Below are positions 25,275 to 38,370 of a DNA stretch of 64,000 nucleotides, piece after piece. Location of the stretch: the NCBI GenBank assembly GCA_036365515.1, contig CM070873.1, forward strand, positions 68,569,529 through 68,633,528, read 5' to 3'. The notes beneath the pieces are model-generated. The model was not told the DNA's origin. It ran no database searches and saw only the letters and a program-made list of their open reading frames with translations. This stretch comes from Torymus aiolomorphi. Its lineage: Eukaryota > Arthropoda > Insecta > Hymenoptera > Torymidae. A program made the translations under genes and the position numbers. Positions within the stretch are counted from its first letter, which is position 1; every line of letters begins with the position of its first letter.

Positions 25275-25876
25275 TACCCTAGTAGAAATTTGTCTATTAC
25301 GAAGTGGTGAGAGAGTCAGAAATAGCTAGAATAAATGCCTAGTTAATGGCCATGTTGAAACGCTTTTTTCCTATTATTCGCCCATTTAATATATTGGAAA
25401 TAGAATAGCATAACCTCAAAATATTCAATTTAAATTTACTTATAGACTTGACGTTACATTTAAGAGCATTCAATTGTAATAAATAGCTTACAACAAAACG
25501 GTAAAAATAAACACAGACTAAAAAATCATTTATAGCACTCCTTTCTTAGATATTAACTGAAATCCATATTTTTCTATTAGATTTTATCTCACTCCTCGTC
25601 ATAAGAACAAGCCTTCTACTAGCCACTTCCTAACTAAAAAAATTGACCAACAGTTTCTTTTTCTCTCCAATTTTAATACCTATGAAATAGTTAAGAACAA
25701 GCTTGTGTAACTCTTTAAAAAAAGTCTTTCTATTTTCAATTTATTAAATGATCGAATAATGTTGGACTAATCGTTCCATCGATAGATAGAAATATCCAAG
25801 AAAAGTCGCTAGTTTTTGGCTATACCCCACTAAAACTAGCTATTTATTAGGCAAACAATGAAGTTTCTACCAGGGT
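25275..25876. mobile_element. 602-bp MITE with TACCCTRGTAGAAA ends
   Basis: The left end reads TACCCTAGTAGAAATTTG and the right end complements to TACCCTGGTAGAAACTTC. The terminal repeats are short (about 15-18 bp). A GCCTA...AATAGCTAG block recurs in inverted orientation a little further in. The terminal TA may be the target duplication. No coding frame in the AT-rich interior. Confidence 0.55.
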
Positions 25877-26787
25877 ACACTTTGAATAAATGAAGCTTAT
25901 GTATAGAACGACAAATTTTGAGATTTATTTGATGAATGAATTATTGTGAGTGTGTACTTTAAGGTAATTATAGTGCGATAAGGACACTATAATTCTATAA
26001 AAAACAAAGAAAAACAATACTATAAGATTTTGTTGACATCGGTGATAAAATCGACGGATCAAGTACAAAGTACTATAGCATAAAGACCAAAGCCGGAGAA
26101 TTTAAATAAGTTCCTTTTCCAAAAACGACCAACCAAGGAACCCGAAAAAACTCTCGTAGATCGCGTACCTACATGCTATATTATCGGGCGCAGCACGAGT
26201 GGAGAGCCAGATAGAGATAACTAGTCGCGCGGCAGCGTGTGTCACGGTCGATAAAACAATATAAATATCCTAGCTGCGACCTCCGTGATTTCTCTCTCTA
26301 TGCCCATACTGCGCCCGCGAGCTAGATGTAGGTGTTACATATACGACCGGTCCGCACGAGTCGTTATTTTCCCATGACTGATTGCAATAGGTACGCGCTC
26401 TCTCGCGAGATGAGACGCTAAGGTTACGGAGGTTCGCACGCGCGGGCATTTTCCGCATGGGTGTCGAATTTTTCGACATGTTAATTAGCCCATTGTTTTC
26501 GTGCGCACGGTGCGGTTATCGCGATGCGAAAGTTTTGAGAGCGGAGTGAAGGTGACGCGCGTGGGCTTGAGCCGCTCGTTGTGGAAGGTTTCAACCTTAG
26601 GGATTGAATGGACGGATGAAAGTGTATAATTGGCCGTTTGGTGCGTAATTGTTGGGTTTGTTGTTAAGTGAGGATCTGTGTTTGCTCGTGCTCTCGGAAT
26701 AATTGATTCTAAAGCAGCTGCAATTTACCTTAACTGTTAGAACCCTCATATTTTTGTTAATATTATAACCGTGGTCGAGAGCTCATG
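25877..26787. other. GC-rich island with skew flip
   Basis: AT-rich to about 26080, then a C/A-rich shoulder (about 26090-26160), a mixed CpG-rich core (about 26160-26520) and a G-rich shoulder (about 26520-26640). No gene recognised. Confidence 0.45.
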
Positions 26788-27570
26788 TGTTAGGAAATTT
26801 AGAAAAAGTTTCAACTTTTCGCGTCCCCAAAACCGGGAAAATTTTTTTTTGAAGGCGCATCTTCCGGACGCGGTTTTTCTTCTTTCTTATGTCACAAAAT
26901 ATACGGAGAAAATCGTGTACAATTAAAAACGTCTTTGTCTCACATTTTTTTTAACGGTTGAAATTTTTCAAGAAAATGGCAAAAAAGTCCTTTTCTTTCA
27001 ACCTCAACCATTTAGCTCAGAAACGATCAACCCAAAGTTTCGAAAAAGAAATTGAAACTAGAAAGAAAGAGCTTTCATTCTCTTTTTTGAAAATTCAAAA
27101 ATGTCGATTCCTTCAAAAGTTATAAAGATTTGAAGTTGATCATCGAAAAGGCATAAAAATGCACATATCGCAGAAATCGGCAGCGCCGATTTTGAGAGCA
27201 TTTTGATGCCTTTTCGATGATCAACTTCAAACCCTTATAACTTTTGAAGGAATCGACATTTTTTAATTTTCAAAAAAAGGAATGAAAGTTCTTTCTTTCT
27301 AGTTTCCATTTCTTTTTTGAAACTTTGAGTTGATTGTTTCTGAACTAAATGGCTGAGGTTGAAAGAAAAGGGCTTTTTGCCAAGTTCTTGAAAAATTTCA
27401 ATCTTTAAAAGAATGTGAGACAAAGACGTTTCTAATTGTACATGATTTTCTCCGTATATTTTGTGATATAAGAAAGAAGAAAAACCGCGTCCGGAAGGTA
27501 TGGCTTTAAAAAAAAAATTTTGACCGGTTTTGGGGACGCGAAAAGTTGAAATTTTCTCTGAATTTCCTCA
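26788..27570. mobile_element. Near-complete 780-bp hairpin element
   Basis: Two arms of about 370 bp are inverted copies. They include GACGCGGTTTTTCTTCTTTC, TATACGGAGAAAAT, GACAAAGACGTTT (right-hand form), AAGGAATCGACAT and GATGATCAACTTCAA in opposite orientations, with a central loop of only about 30-50 bp near 27165-27200. The arms have diverged by scattered substitutions and small indels. The short frames inside are mirror frames of the arms and not genes. No target duplication identified. Confidence 0.8.
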
Positions 27571-29280
27571 TTTCCATCGGCTTGAAAATTCTTTATAGTA
27601 ATGATGGTATTATCATCGGGTCTTATTAAAATTACCCTGCGGAAAAGACCCAAGCATATATAGTTTCTGGCAAAGTTGGCCGAGCCAATTTAACTACGAG
27701 CGCCCGCGTGATAAGGCCGAGAGAACTGTCGAAGCCCCCCCCCCCGTAGATTTCACCGGAGTTCTTAATGGTTCGACGACCTCGCCAGCATAATCGCGTT
27801 ATTCAAAAGTTTCCGGATATTTTTCTTCCAACAACGCTCGACGTTCCACTATCCGCGACTTTTGGAATTTTAGCACCGCGCAAGACAGCAGCCAATGCTT
27901 ACACAAGCTAAAATCCTAGGATCCAAAATTAGTTCCCAACACGCGGCGTCTCGCGTCGAGAAACATATACAAATATCGCTCGCGCATGCACGACCAGGAA
28001 GCTGCGCGCACTATACGCACGTGCACTCAATAGAACAGTTGAGAGCTATAATGGGAAACTTAAGGGACAAAGCGAGCGAGAGAGGCGACCAAGCAGTCGA
28101 CGATCGGAGTTATCTTCGGCGAGCGCCCGAGACAACGGGGATTAGTCGGGATAGTATTCTGCAAGATACACAAATGTGCGAGGTAGCGCTCCCTCTGAGC
28201 CGGGGCTGTATACGGTACGCTGTGTTTTACAATTGGATATAAAATTTTATTGCGCAAAAATTTTATTGTTAGATTGTTGTACGTAGTTCTTTTTATTTTG
28301 CAAATATTAGATTAGGATTTATCGTGTGGTTGTTAGGAAAGAAAACGTATATAATATATTAATCATAACTAATTTCACGTAAAATCTGCCGTTTCGGTAT
28401 TATATTATTAAATAATAATAGAGTTGCTCAATCAGCAACATATTGCATTCTAAAGCGTAACATATTAATCTCTTTCTAAACGTTATATATTCTTTCGATA
28501 AACATTCCCATATTTATCGTCCAAGCTAAAACACCTCACATCGCATCCATTACCGCGTCATTAAACGCCCCACAGTAGATATCACCTTCGTCCACCCTAT
28601 ACACCCTCCCAACAAAGCCACAAAGACACAAAGCGCGCAACCGGCATCCCCTAGCTGCGAACACGCGCACCGCCATTTAATTAAAACTAAAAGCAGCCCT
28701 TCGCGACTCTCCGATACCTCAAAGAAGCACATCGCTCTTGCACCACCCTTCCCTTGGATATACCCGAGATTTCCACACACACACACACTTCGCATCTTTG
28801 TATAAGCACGGCTACGGCGAAAGAAGACGCAGCGAGAGCGCAACTCTCGCGAGCGCAAATATTTATAAAGAGCGCTTTATCAGCGGCTCGTTTTCCCTCC
28901 CTCGCGTGCGCTGATATTGAGATGCGTGTGTTTCTTCGGGAAATGAAAGACACCGGAACCTTTCAACTCTCTTTCTCTGTCTCTCTCGTGTAAGCGCGCA
29001 GTGCGTTTGTCTTTTCGCACTGCGCTTTGTGGAGTGCGAGAGGAGTTAACGATGTGCGTAAAGGAGCGAGAGGCTACGCGCACGCTGTAAAAGTGACTTC
29101 GCCAGAGGTGACAGCATTGTCGATGGGTTGTGTATAAAGGGAGATAAATAAATACATAAGTTTTGCGTTGACAAATAGCCCGATAAGATCTGCAGCAGCG
29201 CTTTCGCGTTGCGTAAAGGCAGCCACTGAAAAACAGGGGATCGCGCTTTTTCTCGTTCGGAGAATGCAACTACGCAGCGC
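27571..29280. other. Two GC-rich islands; C11 homopolymer
   Basis: The first island (about 27660-28220) has a C11 run at 27735-27745 and no clear skew flip, so it is an exception to the pattern. The second (about 28510-29110) runs from C/A-rich (28520-28790) through (CA)n near 28772-28787 to G-rich (29020-29110). No protein-like frame. Confidence 0.45.
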
Positions 29281-31640
29281 CATAAATTTCGACCGAATTA
29301 CACTACACCTCTGACAATGCGCTCAACGAATCCCAAAAATTCCCCCCTTATTCGAGCGTTCAAAAATTTCACGTATTTCCGCGCAATAACACACACTCAC
29401 GTAGTCCATCGCGCAGAAACAGCCTCGATAAATCTCGCGCTCCCTCCCCCGCGATCCAGATTTAATCTACCGTTAGCGTATACAAGACGCTTGCTTGCAT
29501 CGCCTGAATTACGGGCTAATTGAATGAACCAGGCGCGCAAGGGAGCGATCGAAAGTCGCTGCATTTCATTATGTATAGTGAGGGGGTACCGGGAGCCGCG
29601 CGCACGTCGAGATAAACAAATTGCCGATTAATAGACAGTGATAGTGTGTGTATGTGTGTGGAAAAGCGGCAGCGACTTGACGAATTCGCGAGTGGACGGG
29701 TGCAAGAGAGCGGCGGGCGCAGAGCGTGGATATGTAAACCGAATGTGTCGTCGCCTGCAGTTTTTGTGAAATCGGTGCGGAAAGGTTTTGGAATGTTTCG
29801 GCGGCAGCGACAAATAATGGCTTTCGCGGGTAACGCAATCGGGGGTTTTTTCATTCTGTAATATAACAAACATTTGGAAACATGGAAGAAAGATATATAT
29901 TTCAATTATTAACTATACTGCAATCTCGAAAATAGTTTTCAATTACTTGTTTTGAAAAAATAAGATTATTTTCTTATTTACCGAAGAAAGAAACTATACC
30001 GATCGTCGGCCACTTTGATCACACAATCAGTCTTTAATTCGATTAAAACTATCCCAACTCCTTGCCAAACAAACCCGCGGACTCATCGTTCATTCAAAAC
30101 GCGAAGATTCACTTATACCACACTCTCTCGCAAAAACCGTCTAGACCGTCTCCTTCCCGCGCTCTTCAGCGCGCTTCAAAAAACGCGGCGCTCTCCCTCT
30201 CGCTCACTCTCTACCCACAGAGCCTATCTCTCACTTACACTCTCTACCTACACGAGCAGAGCGCATACCGCGCTGCCGAGTGCGATGGCCGCGAGTGAAA
30301 GTCCGCGAAGCTCCGCGCGAGACAGCGGCGGCGGCGGCGTCCGGAAGCGTGTTTCACCGCTTATAGCGGTACAGTGCGATCGGTCGTGCGTGCAGCAGCA
30401 GAAACGCCGGCTAGATTGACGTACTCACGGTACCGCTAGACTATACCGGCGCAGCGAACGCTTTCTCCTTCGCTGCAAGGATGCGCGCGGAGGTGTGCAA
30501 GTATGACGGTGCGATGATGCGCGCGCTGGGTATACTGGGAGGAGCGGGGCTTTTTGTGCGTGTTTTTTTTCCTGGGTTCACTTTCGACTTTTGTCATGGG
30601 GATTTGAGAGGAGGGTATATGTGGGTGAGGTAGGGAACTTTTTGGGCTTTCATCGAACTTGTATCAATTATTTTTCTCAAAAGTATAGTCTTGAAGAAAA
30701 GTTTCTATCGAATAAGTTTGTGAATATTATTTGCTTATAACTTTGTTAAATGTCTATTACGACTTTTTTTCTGGTAATTTATGAAACGTAAATAAGGAAA
30801 TTTATAAAGTAAATAATGGTCGTGAAATATAAAGAAACCCAGCTCTTGTTTATATAACATTAAGAGAGCTATTACTTTTTTAGGATTAGAAAAGACAAGA
30901 TATAAATCTTTCTGTTACTCTTTTTCAAGATAATGTTGGGTGAGTAAAAAAATGAGCAAAAGAAGCAATTCAATTACGTTTTCTTTCTTCGCGTAAAGTA
31001 CGTTTTACTGTTTATTAGAAAATTGCATTATATCCCGGTAAGTACTAGGGACTTATTTTCTCTTCTCTATTTTCTTTGTTATTTTCCTTTGTTATGTTTA
31101 TAAAATAATGTACGAAGAAACAGCGGAGGCCTTGTACCGCGCGATAAATTAAATGAACTCTATAGGACTTTCCTGAAAAACGCGAGTATTATATTATCTC
31201 GGGACAAAAAGTACGACGTTCAATTAATGTAGCTTTAATAATTATATATTTATACAGAAGTTATATGGGGAGCAATTTCAGTGCGATGTAGGTAGGCGTA
31301 AAAATAATGAATACGAGAATAAAAGTATCGTATATTACTATTCTAGTAATTATCCTTATGGAAAGAATTGCTTCTGGAACGCGAGCGCAAATGTAGCATT
31401 AAATTGTCTCTCTGCGTTCCCAGAAATGCATTTTGCATACTTTTTTTTTTCACCGACGCAACTTTTTCTTTTTATTATATAGCAATAATTGTGAGAATAG
31501 AAGGTTATTGCTTTTTACGTAAGCTACTTTTTAAACCCCCCATTGCTTTTCCATGCACCGCAGCCTTATGTAACGAGAAACGCGAATTTCTTATTATCCT
31601 CATTGTGCCCGGCCGCTACACTAATTCCTAATAAAAAGAG
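29281..31640. other. Two GC-rich islands, then AT-rich DNA
   Basis: The first island (about 29290-29870) is C/A-rich at 29300-29480 and G-rich at 29640-29840. The second (about 30030-30650) is C/A-rich at 30040-30270 and strongly G-rich at 30480-30650. From 30660 to 31640 the sequence is AT-rich with nothing recognised. Confidence 0.5.
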
Positions 31641-33423
31641 CCTACACGAGGCACGAGAATTTACGCGCATACATTATATCCATAAAAGTAGATTGTAATA
31701 TAATATAATAATGAATAAAATATAACGAGCTATTCGTACACTGCATTTCCTTGGATCGAGGAAATTGCTCGCTGATTAGACGCAAAAAAAAATCGATCGC
31801 GGAAAAAAATGAAACCGACCGCACGGAAGAAGAGCTTCTGCTACTGCTGCCCAAGACCGGAAGTTAAAAAAACCAATTAAGCATGCGGAATTAGGAAAAG
31901 TGGAGCTCACCAACGACGACGATGTGGCTCTCAGTCGAGCGGTTTCGATCCATTATTCTTCTTCAAATGCGGAATGACAGTTTCGTACACGTATAAGATA
32001 TGTATATACGGTCGATTAACGGGTGGTCGTTAACTCGTAGAGAGCGTGTATATAGTCGAGCATCAAATTTTTAATATCCGTATTATGTGCGAGGACTCGT
32101 GATGACGATGCCTCTTTAAATCGCTGTACTTTAAATCACTCCGTAAAACATGATGACGGCTCGGTATGAGGAATGCCTCCGATAAACAATAGGTTGGCTA
32201 AGAAGGGAAAGGGGAATTTCGTGAATATGGCCTTGTTTTATGGTATACTTTGTATTAATTATGAATAGTGGTGTAGATGTTTTAAAATCTATTTAAATTC
32301 TTATGTTTTTACGGGAAGGGAATTTACGATTTTGAAGCAATGTTGAAAATATATTTTTGATATAAAATAGAACAAACTATTTTAACTATTAAAGAGAAAT
32401 TAAAAAACTAAAATATTTTATACTGATGATTCTATACAGGCCATGAATAAGTGAAAGAAGTGGTACAGAATTATAACTTGAATGGTTAGAGAATTCATCT
32501 ATTTTAGTTTTTCTTGTAGTTTAATTTAAAACTAACTGTGATTCACAAACCAGTGAACATTGCCTTATCCTAGGTATCTATCTATAAGCTCACATTTTAT
32601 TTACTTTAACATTTTTAGAATCATTTTAATCTTATCAATCTCGATTCAAATTTCTCCTGATACATTAATAATTTACATTCTTCAATTTCTCCTCATGTGA
32701 ATCCTTAAAATCCTCCCTAATAAAATCCCTGTACACCCATCTCCCCGCCGCGACATTACCATAATGAAACTATATCAGTTGCACTATACCTCCCTCCCGG
32801 CGGCATGCGGCAGAAAGCCAATGAAGACATAAAAAGAAAGTAATGAGCAAACTCACTCGAACGCGAGTGTGTATGTGTATGTGTACGAGACAGAACGAGG
32901 AAGAAGACGAGCAGCCGCACGGGGGGCGACACGATGACACGACGTAATCAAAAGTCACGAATTATCCGACATGAATAATGCATGCTGCTACTGCAACATT
33001 CATGCTAACCTGAGCGAGAGAGCGCCACAGCCTTTATATATATGCTGGTGCACTTTTCGATCGCTATCGCGTGCACGTGTGTGTGGAGTGGAAAGGGGGA
33101 GTCGAGGAGACGAGGAGGCGAGAGGGGCAGTCGCAGCATCCTCATGATTTCCTCGGTGGGTAAACAATGCAGACGTTGTATCGAGTGTTTTTTTTCTACT
33201 TTATTGGCTTAAATCTTGGGATGTTGTTTTGAGGAAGGTATATATACGTATGGCTTTTGTCTCGACAATGAGACAAAAATTGTTTTTGTAGAGAACTTCC
33301 TTTTAGGAAAAAATGTTTTTTTTTTTCATATATAGGATTATGAACTCTAATGTAAGTGAATAGAATGCAACTCCACATGTTGAAAAAGGAAAACTTTAAA
33401 AATTATATTTTCTGATAGATTAT
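31641..33423. other. Weak island, AT-rich DNA and one clear island
   Basis: A weak GC-richer block lies at about 31740-32210. AT-rich DNA fills 32220-32680. A clear island at about 32690-33180 runs from C-rich (32700-32810) to G-rich (33080-33150). AT-rich sequence with A and T runs follows. No gene recognised. Confidence 0.45.
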
Positions 33424-33645
33424 GGTTGTATTGGCCGTAAGGTCCCTGCCAAAAGTTAGTTTTTCACGTTAAAACTGCGATAAATAATTATGTAAAGCAA
33501 TTGATCAATTTTGATATGCAATTGGAATATTATAAGCTTTAAAAATCAAAAATCAAAGCAAAATTGTAAACTCCGCACTATTTTTTTTAAATTGTCAAAA
33601 AACACTAATTTCGACGTAATAACATTTTTTACGGCCAATGCAACC
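33424..33645. mobile_element. Possible small MITE, 17-bp terminal inverted repeats
   Basis: GGTTGTATTGGCCGTAA at 33424-33440 is the complement, with one mismatch, of the sequence at 33629-33645. The 188 bp between are AT-rich. No target duplication is evident, so this may be a short element or a chance inverted repeat. Confidence 0.4.
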
Positions 33646-35400
33646 TTAAGAAGGGAAAATAAGATTAAGAATCAAAAGATTAACTGTGAATATTAGCTAA
33701 AACTTCTTGTCACTCTGTATACTTTTCTGTTTCTACTCATACACATTTCTTATCGAAGTAAATGGTAACATAGGGTTAACAAACTTTTCTGATATGCACA
33801 TTTAAATATCAACTAATATAGCCATATAACTCTATAATAAGAATTGGATAAGCTTAAAAATTAAAAAAGCCGATTAAAATATTAACTTATTCTGCATTTA
33901 AGTAACAGAATAAATTTTGATTTTATAAAGAAATAAGTTGCAATTATTACAGACAATCTTATGTATGCACATATCATTGAGTTTCCATTGATCGAACTCG
34001 TAATATCATCAGATCTGTTTTACCAAACGATGCCATTTAAATATCAAACTATTAATACCGGAAAGTCAACAAAACGATCCTTTTCCGAGTTCTCCTCTTA
34101 TACGATTCATTATTAGCAATCTCTCAATATCTGCCTGTCTTTGCTCGCAACTTAAGAATTCAACACCATCAATTCGCTCCAGCATTACCATTCATTTCCA
34201 TTCCAAAAAGATTCATCAAACCCCCTATACCGAACCTCACTATATACCCCACCCCCCTCCCTCGCCTTCATCTCCCCTTTCCAATCCAATGTCTCTCCAT
34301 AAGACGTTACGGCCGTCTAACGCCCGCGCGCCTGCGATAAAACGGAAAAGTCATCCTATGCACCTATACGCTACACACGACATCCTCCACCCCGATACCT
34401 ATAACGCGTCTCGAGCCACGGGGGAGAGAGAAAGAGCGAATGTTTTCGCACGTGGGCGGTCCTAAAAGCGTACAAAAAAAAAGATAAAAATCGATGCACG
34501 CGCGTTAGAGTTTTTCTTTGCGCCCGCTCCACGGTCGTTGCTCGCCCTTCGTTTTTTTCGCTCTTCTTCCCGTCGAGGGCAAATTTTTTTTTGTCCCGGC
34601 CCGCGAGGCGGGAGGGCGCGCGGAACAGCGTCCGGCTAAGTGAGTTTTAAGCGATAGTGCTACTGGACGTGTGATGAAAAAAGCTGGCAGGATTAAGGGT
34701 GTACGGTGGACGGAGTGAGGTGTGCTGGATTGTTTAAGAGAATAGATTTTGTTGGCGCAAGTGACAGGCTTTTGTAAGTTAAATAAAGAAATGTAGTCAG
34801 AAAGTTTATCGCTGAAAAGAATGCCGAAAAATTCTACAATAAGATATAAATAATGACGTAACTTTATGAAAAAAAAAAAATAATTTATCTTGGGAGTAAT
34901 TTAAGTTAATATTTTTCAAACAAAGTGTTTAAATTGCCGAAAATTAGACTATTTAACTGAAATAATGGTAAATAAATAACAAATCTTAAATAAGAGGAAA
35001 ACCTTGTATCAAATATTGTAAATTATACGTAATGAAGAAGATACTAATTAACAAGGGTTAATACCACTTTGAATTCACTGAAAGGACACAATTAAATACG
35101 TTATAGGAGTGTGCATATATTATACACATTTGAACCTTTGACAATTGACCGTGAAGAGTGACAATCACATTCTGTTCAGCTAAATAATCCTGTACTTGTT
35201 TTACTTTGCAGAGGAATGAAAGAATTTAATTCATTTACGAAGAGCTATACTGCGCATAGTTATTTAAGTAATTTAACGTGAACAAGTATTACGTCATCTG
35301 TGAATATACCGATAAAATAAAATTTATTCAACAGAGTCAAACATTCATCAAATGAACACACGTCGCTCGATTTAAAAGATAAATAAGTCAAACATTGTCG
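33646..35400. other. AT-rich DNA with one strong skew-flip island
   Basis: AT-rich to about 34140. The island spans about 34180-34780: line 34201-34260 has 27 C and 2 G, and line 34681-34740 has 26 G and 5 C. AT-rich DNA follows to 35400. No gene recognised. Confidence 0.6.
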
Positions 35401-35511
35401 ACGATTATTTAATTGACTTTGTAGCTTCTCTACAATCCGAACGAAACCCGAAAATCGATACCGAGCGCACTCTGCCTCATCCGCGCTCCACGCAGCAAAC
35501 TCGCGAAACAA

Positions 35512-35597
<86 letters not shown>

Positions 35598-36440
35598 TTT
35601 CTCTGTCTCTATGGCTCTACTCGCTGCAAAAAAGACCCGCGAAAGCTCTGCAAAAAAGCAGAAATTCCTGGCATTCGGCAACAATAAAAATAATCGCCAT
35701 CTCTCTACTAGCCGTCCTCGACTCCGTGCTTACACTCGTCACATCCCTCTCTCTACCGTCAGAGACAGGGACGAGGCCGTGTGCGCGCGCGTGACGTTTT
35801 CGCCGTCGTCGTCGTCGACGTCGCCGCTCGCTCTCCCTCTCCCGCATCCCCACCAGTACCCGCTGCCTCCCCTCCGCCGCTGACGCTGTGCTACGGGTGG
35901 GGAGGCAGTGGTAGGAGAGAGAGAGAGAGAGAGCAGCCTCGGTGTCATTGCCTCGGCGCTCAGGGCGGCCAGTGACTCCATCACTGACCTAGTGCCGAGC
36001 ACGACCGAGCCGCGGCTGCGGAGCTGCCCGAGCGCGCGGGCGTTGAACTCCGGGGCACAGCGAGCGAGAACGCGCGTATAGTGGGAGTAGAGAGAGAGAG
36101 AAGAGCGAGCGAGTCGATGCCGATGGTGCGCGAGCCGCGGCGAGACGCCAGCGGCGACTAGGCTAGGTGTGGGTGGCGAGAGAAAGAGAGCTTTTGTGGG
36201 TGTATACGGGAGAGATTTTTCGAAAGGGCGGTGTTTGTTTTTTTTATAGGGGAAACGCGGGAGGATTGTGGGGAATTTTTGAGGAATGGGTGTAGTTTGT
36301 TAAATGACGGGAGGAGGTTTAGATTTTGTTGGCGGAAGCTTTTGCGGAGCTTGCAGTCGCTTTCAGGTTGGTTTAGGTGACTCGAGGCGTTTTGCGCTGC
36401 TAGATGAACTGACAATATGTCGTCGAAAGAAAATGCAGAC
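35401..36440. other. GC-rich island with the longest (CT)n in the window
   Basis: The core (about 35610-36170) is CpG-rich with GTCGTCGTCG and a (GA)n tract near 35916-35932. The right shoulder (about 36160-36380) is G/T-rich. The (CT)n tract forms the left border. Frames of up to 90 codons are compositional. The G+C-rich, repeat-bounded core would be a good promoter candidate, but no exon or core promoter motif decides this. Confidence 0.5.
35515..35592. repeat. (CT)n microsatellite, about 39 units
   Basis: An uninterrupted CT dinucleotide run of about 78 bp. GAGAG on the other strand is a GAGA-factor-type binding motif in insects, which is general knowledge; binding here is not shown. Confidence 0.95.
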
Positions 36441-38370
36441 GGAAATTGTCGCGTCTTTTTCTATCTGATATATAGAATTTTACTACTGAAAATTTAATTA
36501 CTAGAATGCGAATTGAATGTCAAGTTTAAAATGATCAGTTTTAATGGCTAATTGGTAGTGCAAGAGATTTTTATAATGTAAAGATAGATCAATTATAATA
36601 AAAACTATTTATATAGTAAAAAAAGTACCTTGTAAAAAGATATCTGAAACATAGATATTATAATTAAAAGTGTGTTCTAATTTTATGCATTTTTTAAGCT
36701 GAAGAAAATCGTTCTTTTATTTTTATTTTGTCAGCTTTCTGCATATAGCAGTATGTTAAGAAACCGACTCGATCCATTATTCAAACTTAATTGGCGATGA
36801 TCATTAAGTTATGTAGCCATGACGTTAATTTTAAATCATATTGTGCGAGTTATAATCGGCACGATCATATGAAAAAGGTTAACGTACTGTTATCTGCTTA
36901 TAAGGTATATATATACCGTAAAATGTTTTTTTACGGATCACGTCTCCACTGAGGTAATATGATTTAATCGAATTTTAAATTATTGTAATTTGTGGATAAA
37001 TTTGTTTTAAATGGCAGAAGTAAAATGACAACTAAGTAATATATCATCATATTGTCTGCAACTACTTAAACTACTTACAAAAAATTTGATTATCTTATCT
37101 TATCCAAATTTGTTCTATATGAAACTTCAACTTTACACTTCATTTAAAAAATGAATAAACTTTTAAATATTATTGATTCGGAATCGGTATGAAGTTAATT
37201 TAAATTGTATTCGCCAGAAAGGTCACGCCAGTGAGGAAAAGAACACCTGCTCGCCGTATAAGATAAGATATTATTTTCACGAAAAATCATTTGTCCAGAC
37301 ACTTAATGCCGCCTGTCACTCATAACAAGTTTTAAAAACAGCATACTTCACACAATATTTATGAAACAAAAATATAAAAACATCAAGCCAACATGTTTTT
37401 GACTAAATTAACGCGTAAAAATATTGCATATAGTCTCTGCAACGTCTAATCCACACTCGAAACAAAGCTGTGCAAACAACATATTTTCAACTACCTACCG
37501 TTTCACGGATGATCGATTTAACAACCGTAATTTTCATCTATACGATCCTAAAACACTCACAATGAATCTTATTATTAGAAACGCGCAACAGCTCACGTGC
37601 ACGTATTTCTACTCTGATTCATTCATGTATCTGCCACATCTCACCCTTACCACTTTAAAAAAAAACACCTTCCAGCAAACAAGAAAAGTGTCTTATACGC
37701 CGCGCCGCGCGTCTATACATAAATCGATAATACCTACACTCGATCGTGGAAAACCACAGCGTCGCCGCGCAGTGGGAGGGGCACATATAAGTGCGAATTT
37801 TGTAGCGCGTCTCGTATAATCGCGGAAGCGTCGGCAGCAGCCTCCTATAGGCTTTCCGACGACGGCGACGGCGTCGCGCTTGGCTTGTCGCCGCGTTATT
37901 GACTTCATCGGGCGCGCTCGATACGTCGATCGAGTCGAGGTCTAGGAGACGCGCGACGGTCGCTGCTACTGAGAATGCTCGTGTGGGAGTGGTTGAGAAT
38001 GGACAGTGAAGTTTTGTATAAAAGAAAAATCATTTAATTTATGATATGTATCCGCGTGGTGGTTAATAACGTATATTTTATCGTAATGAGGATTAATTTT
38101 TATTTCGTAAATGTAGAAGATACGTGATGAAGTGGGTAAAGAATATATAATTTGCTTCAATTGATAGTAACGTTATCAGATTGTACCCACAAAAACATGA
38201 CCTTGTCGTCAAGCATGCCTCTTAAATTTATTATTACCGTGTTTGCTGGTATATCTAATCGCGTAAAGCGTTCTGGAGGATAATATTTATTAGTTTGCCT
38301 AATAGATATAAAAAAAATATCACAATTATCATAATATTTTTATCTGACGAAGAAAAAAGGCCAAAGAATT
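36441..38370. other. AT-rich DNA with one island at its right part
   Basis: AT-rich from 36441 to about 37400 with no element ends recognised. The island spans about 37430-38000: A/C-rich at 37430-37700, a CpG-rich core at 37690-37960 and a G-rich edge at 37975-38010. AT-rich DNA follows. No gene recognised. Confidence 0.5.

Noticed and set aside
19719..29825. Shared GTGAAATCGGTGCG at about 19804 and 29765
   Set aside because: A 14-base match between two places in 64 kb is expected by chance several times; the flanks do not align.
35515..35592. Reading the long (CT)n run as a CRISPR or satellite array
   Set aside because: It is a simple dinucleotide run without spacers or longer repeat units.
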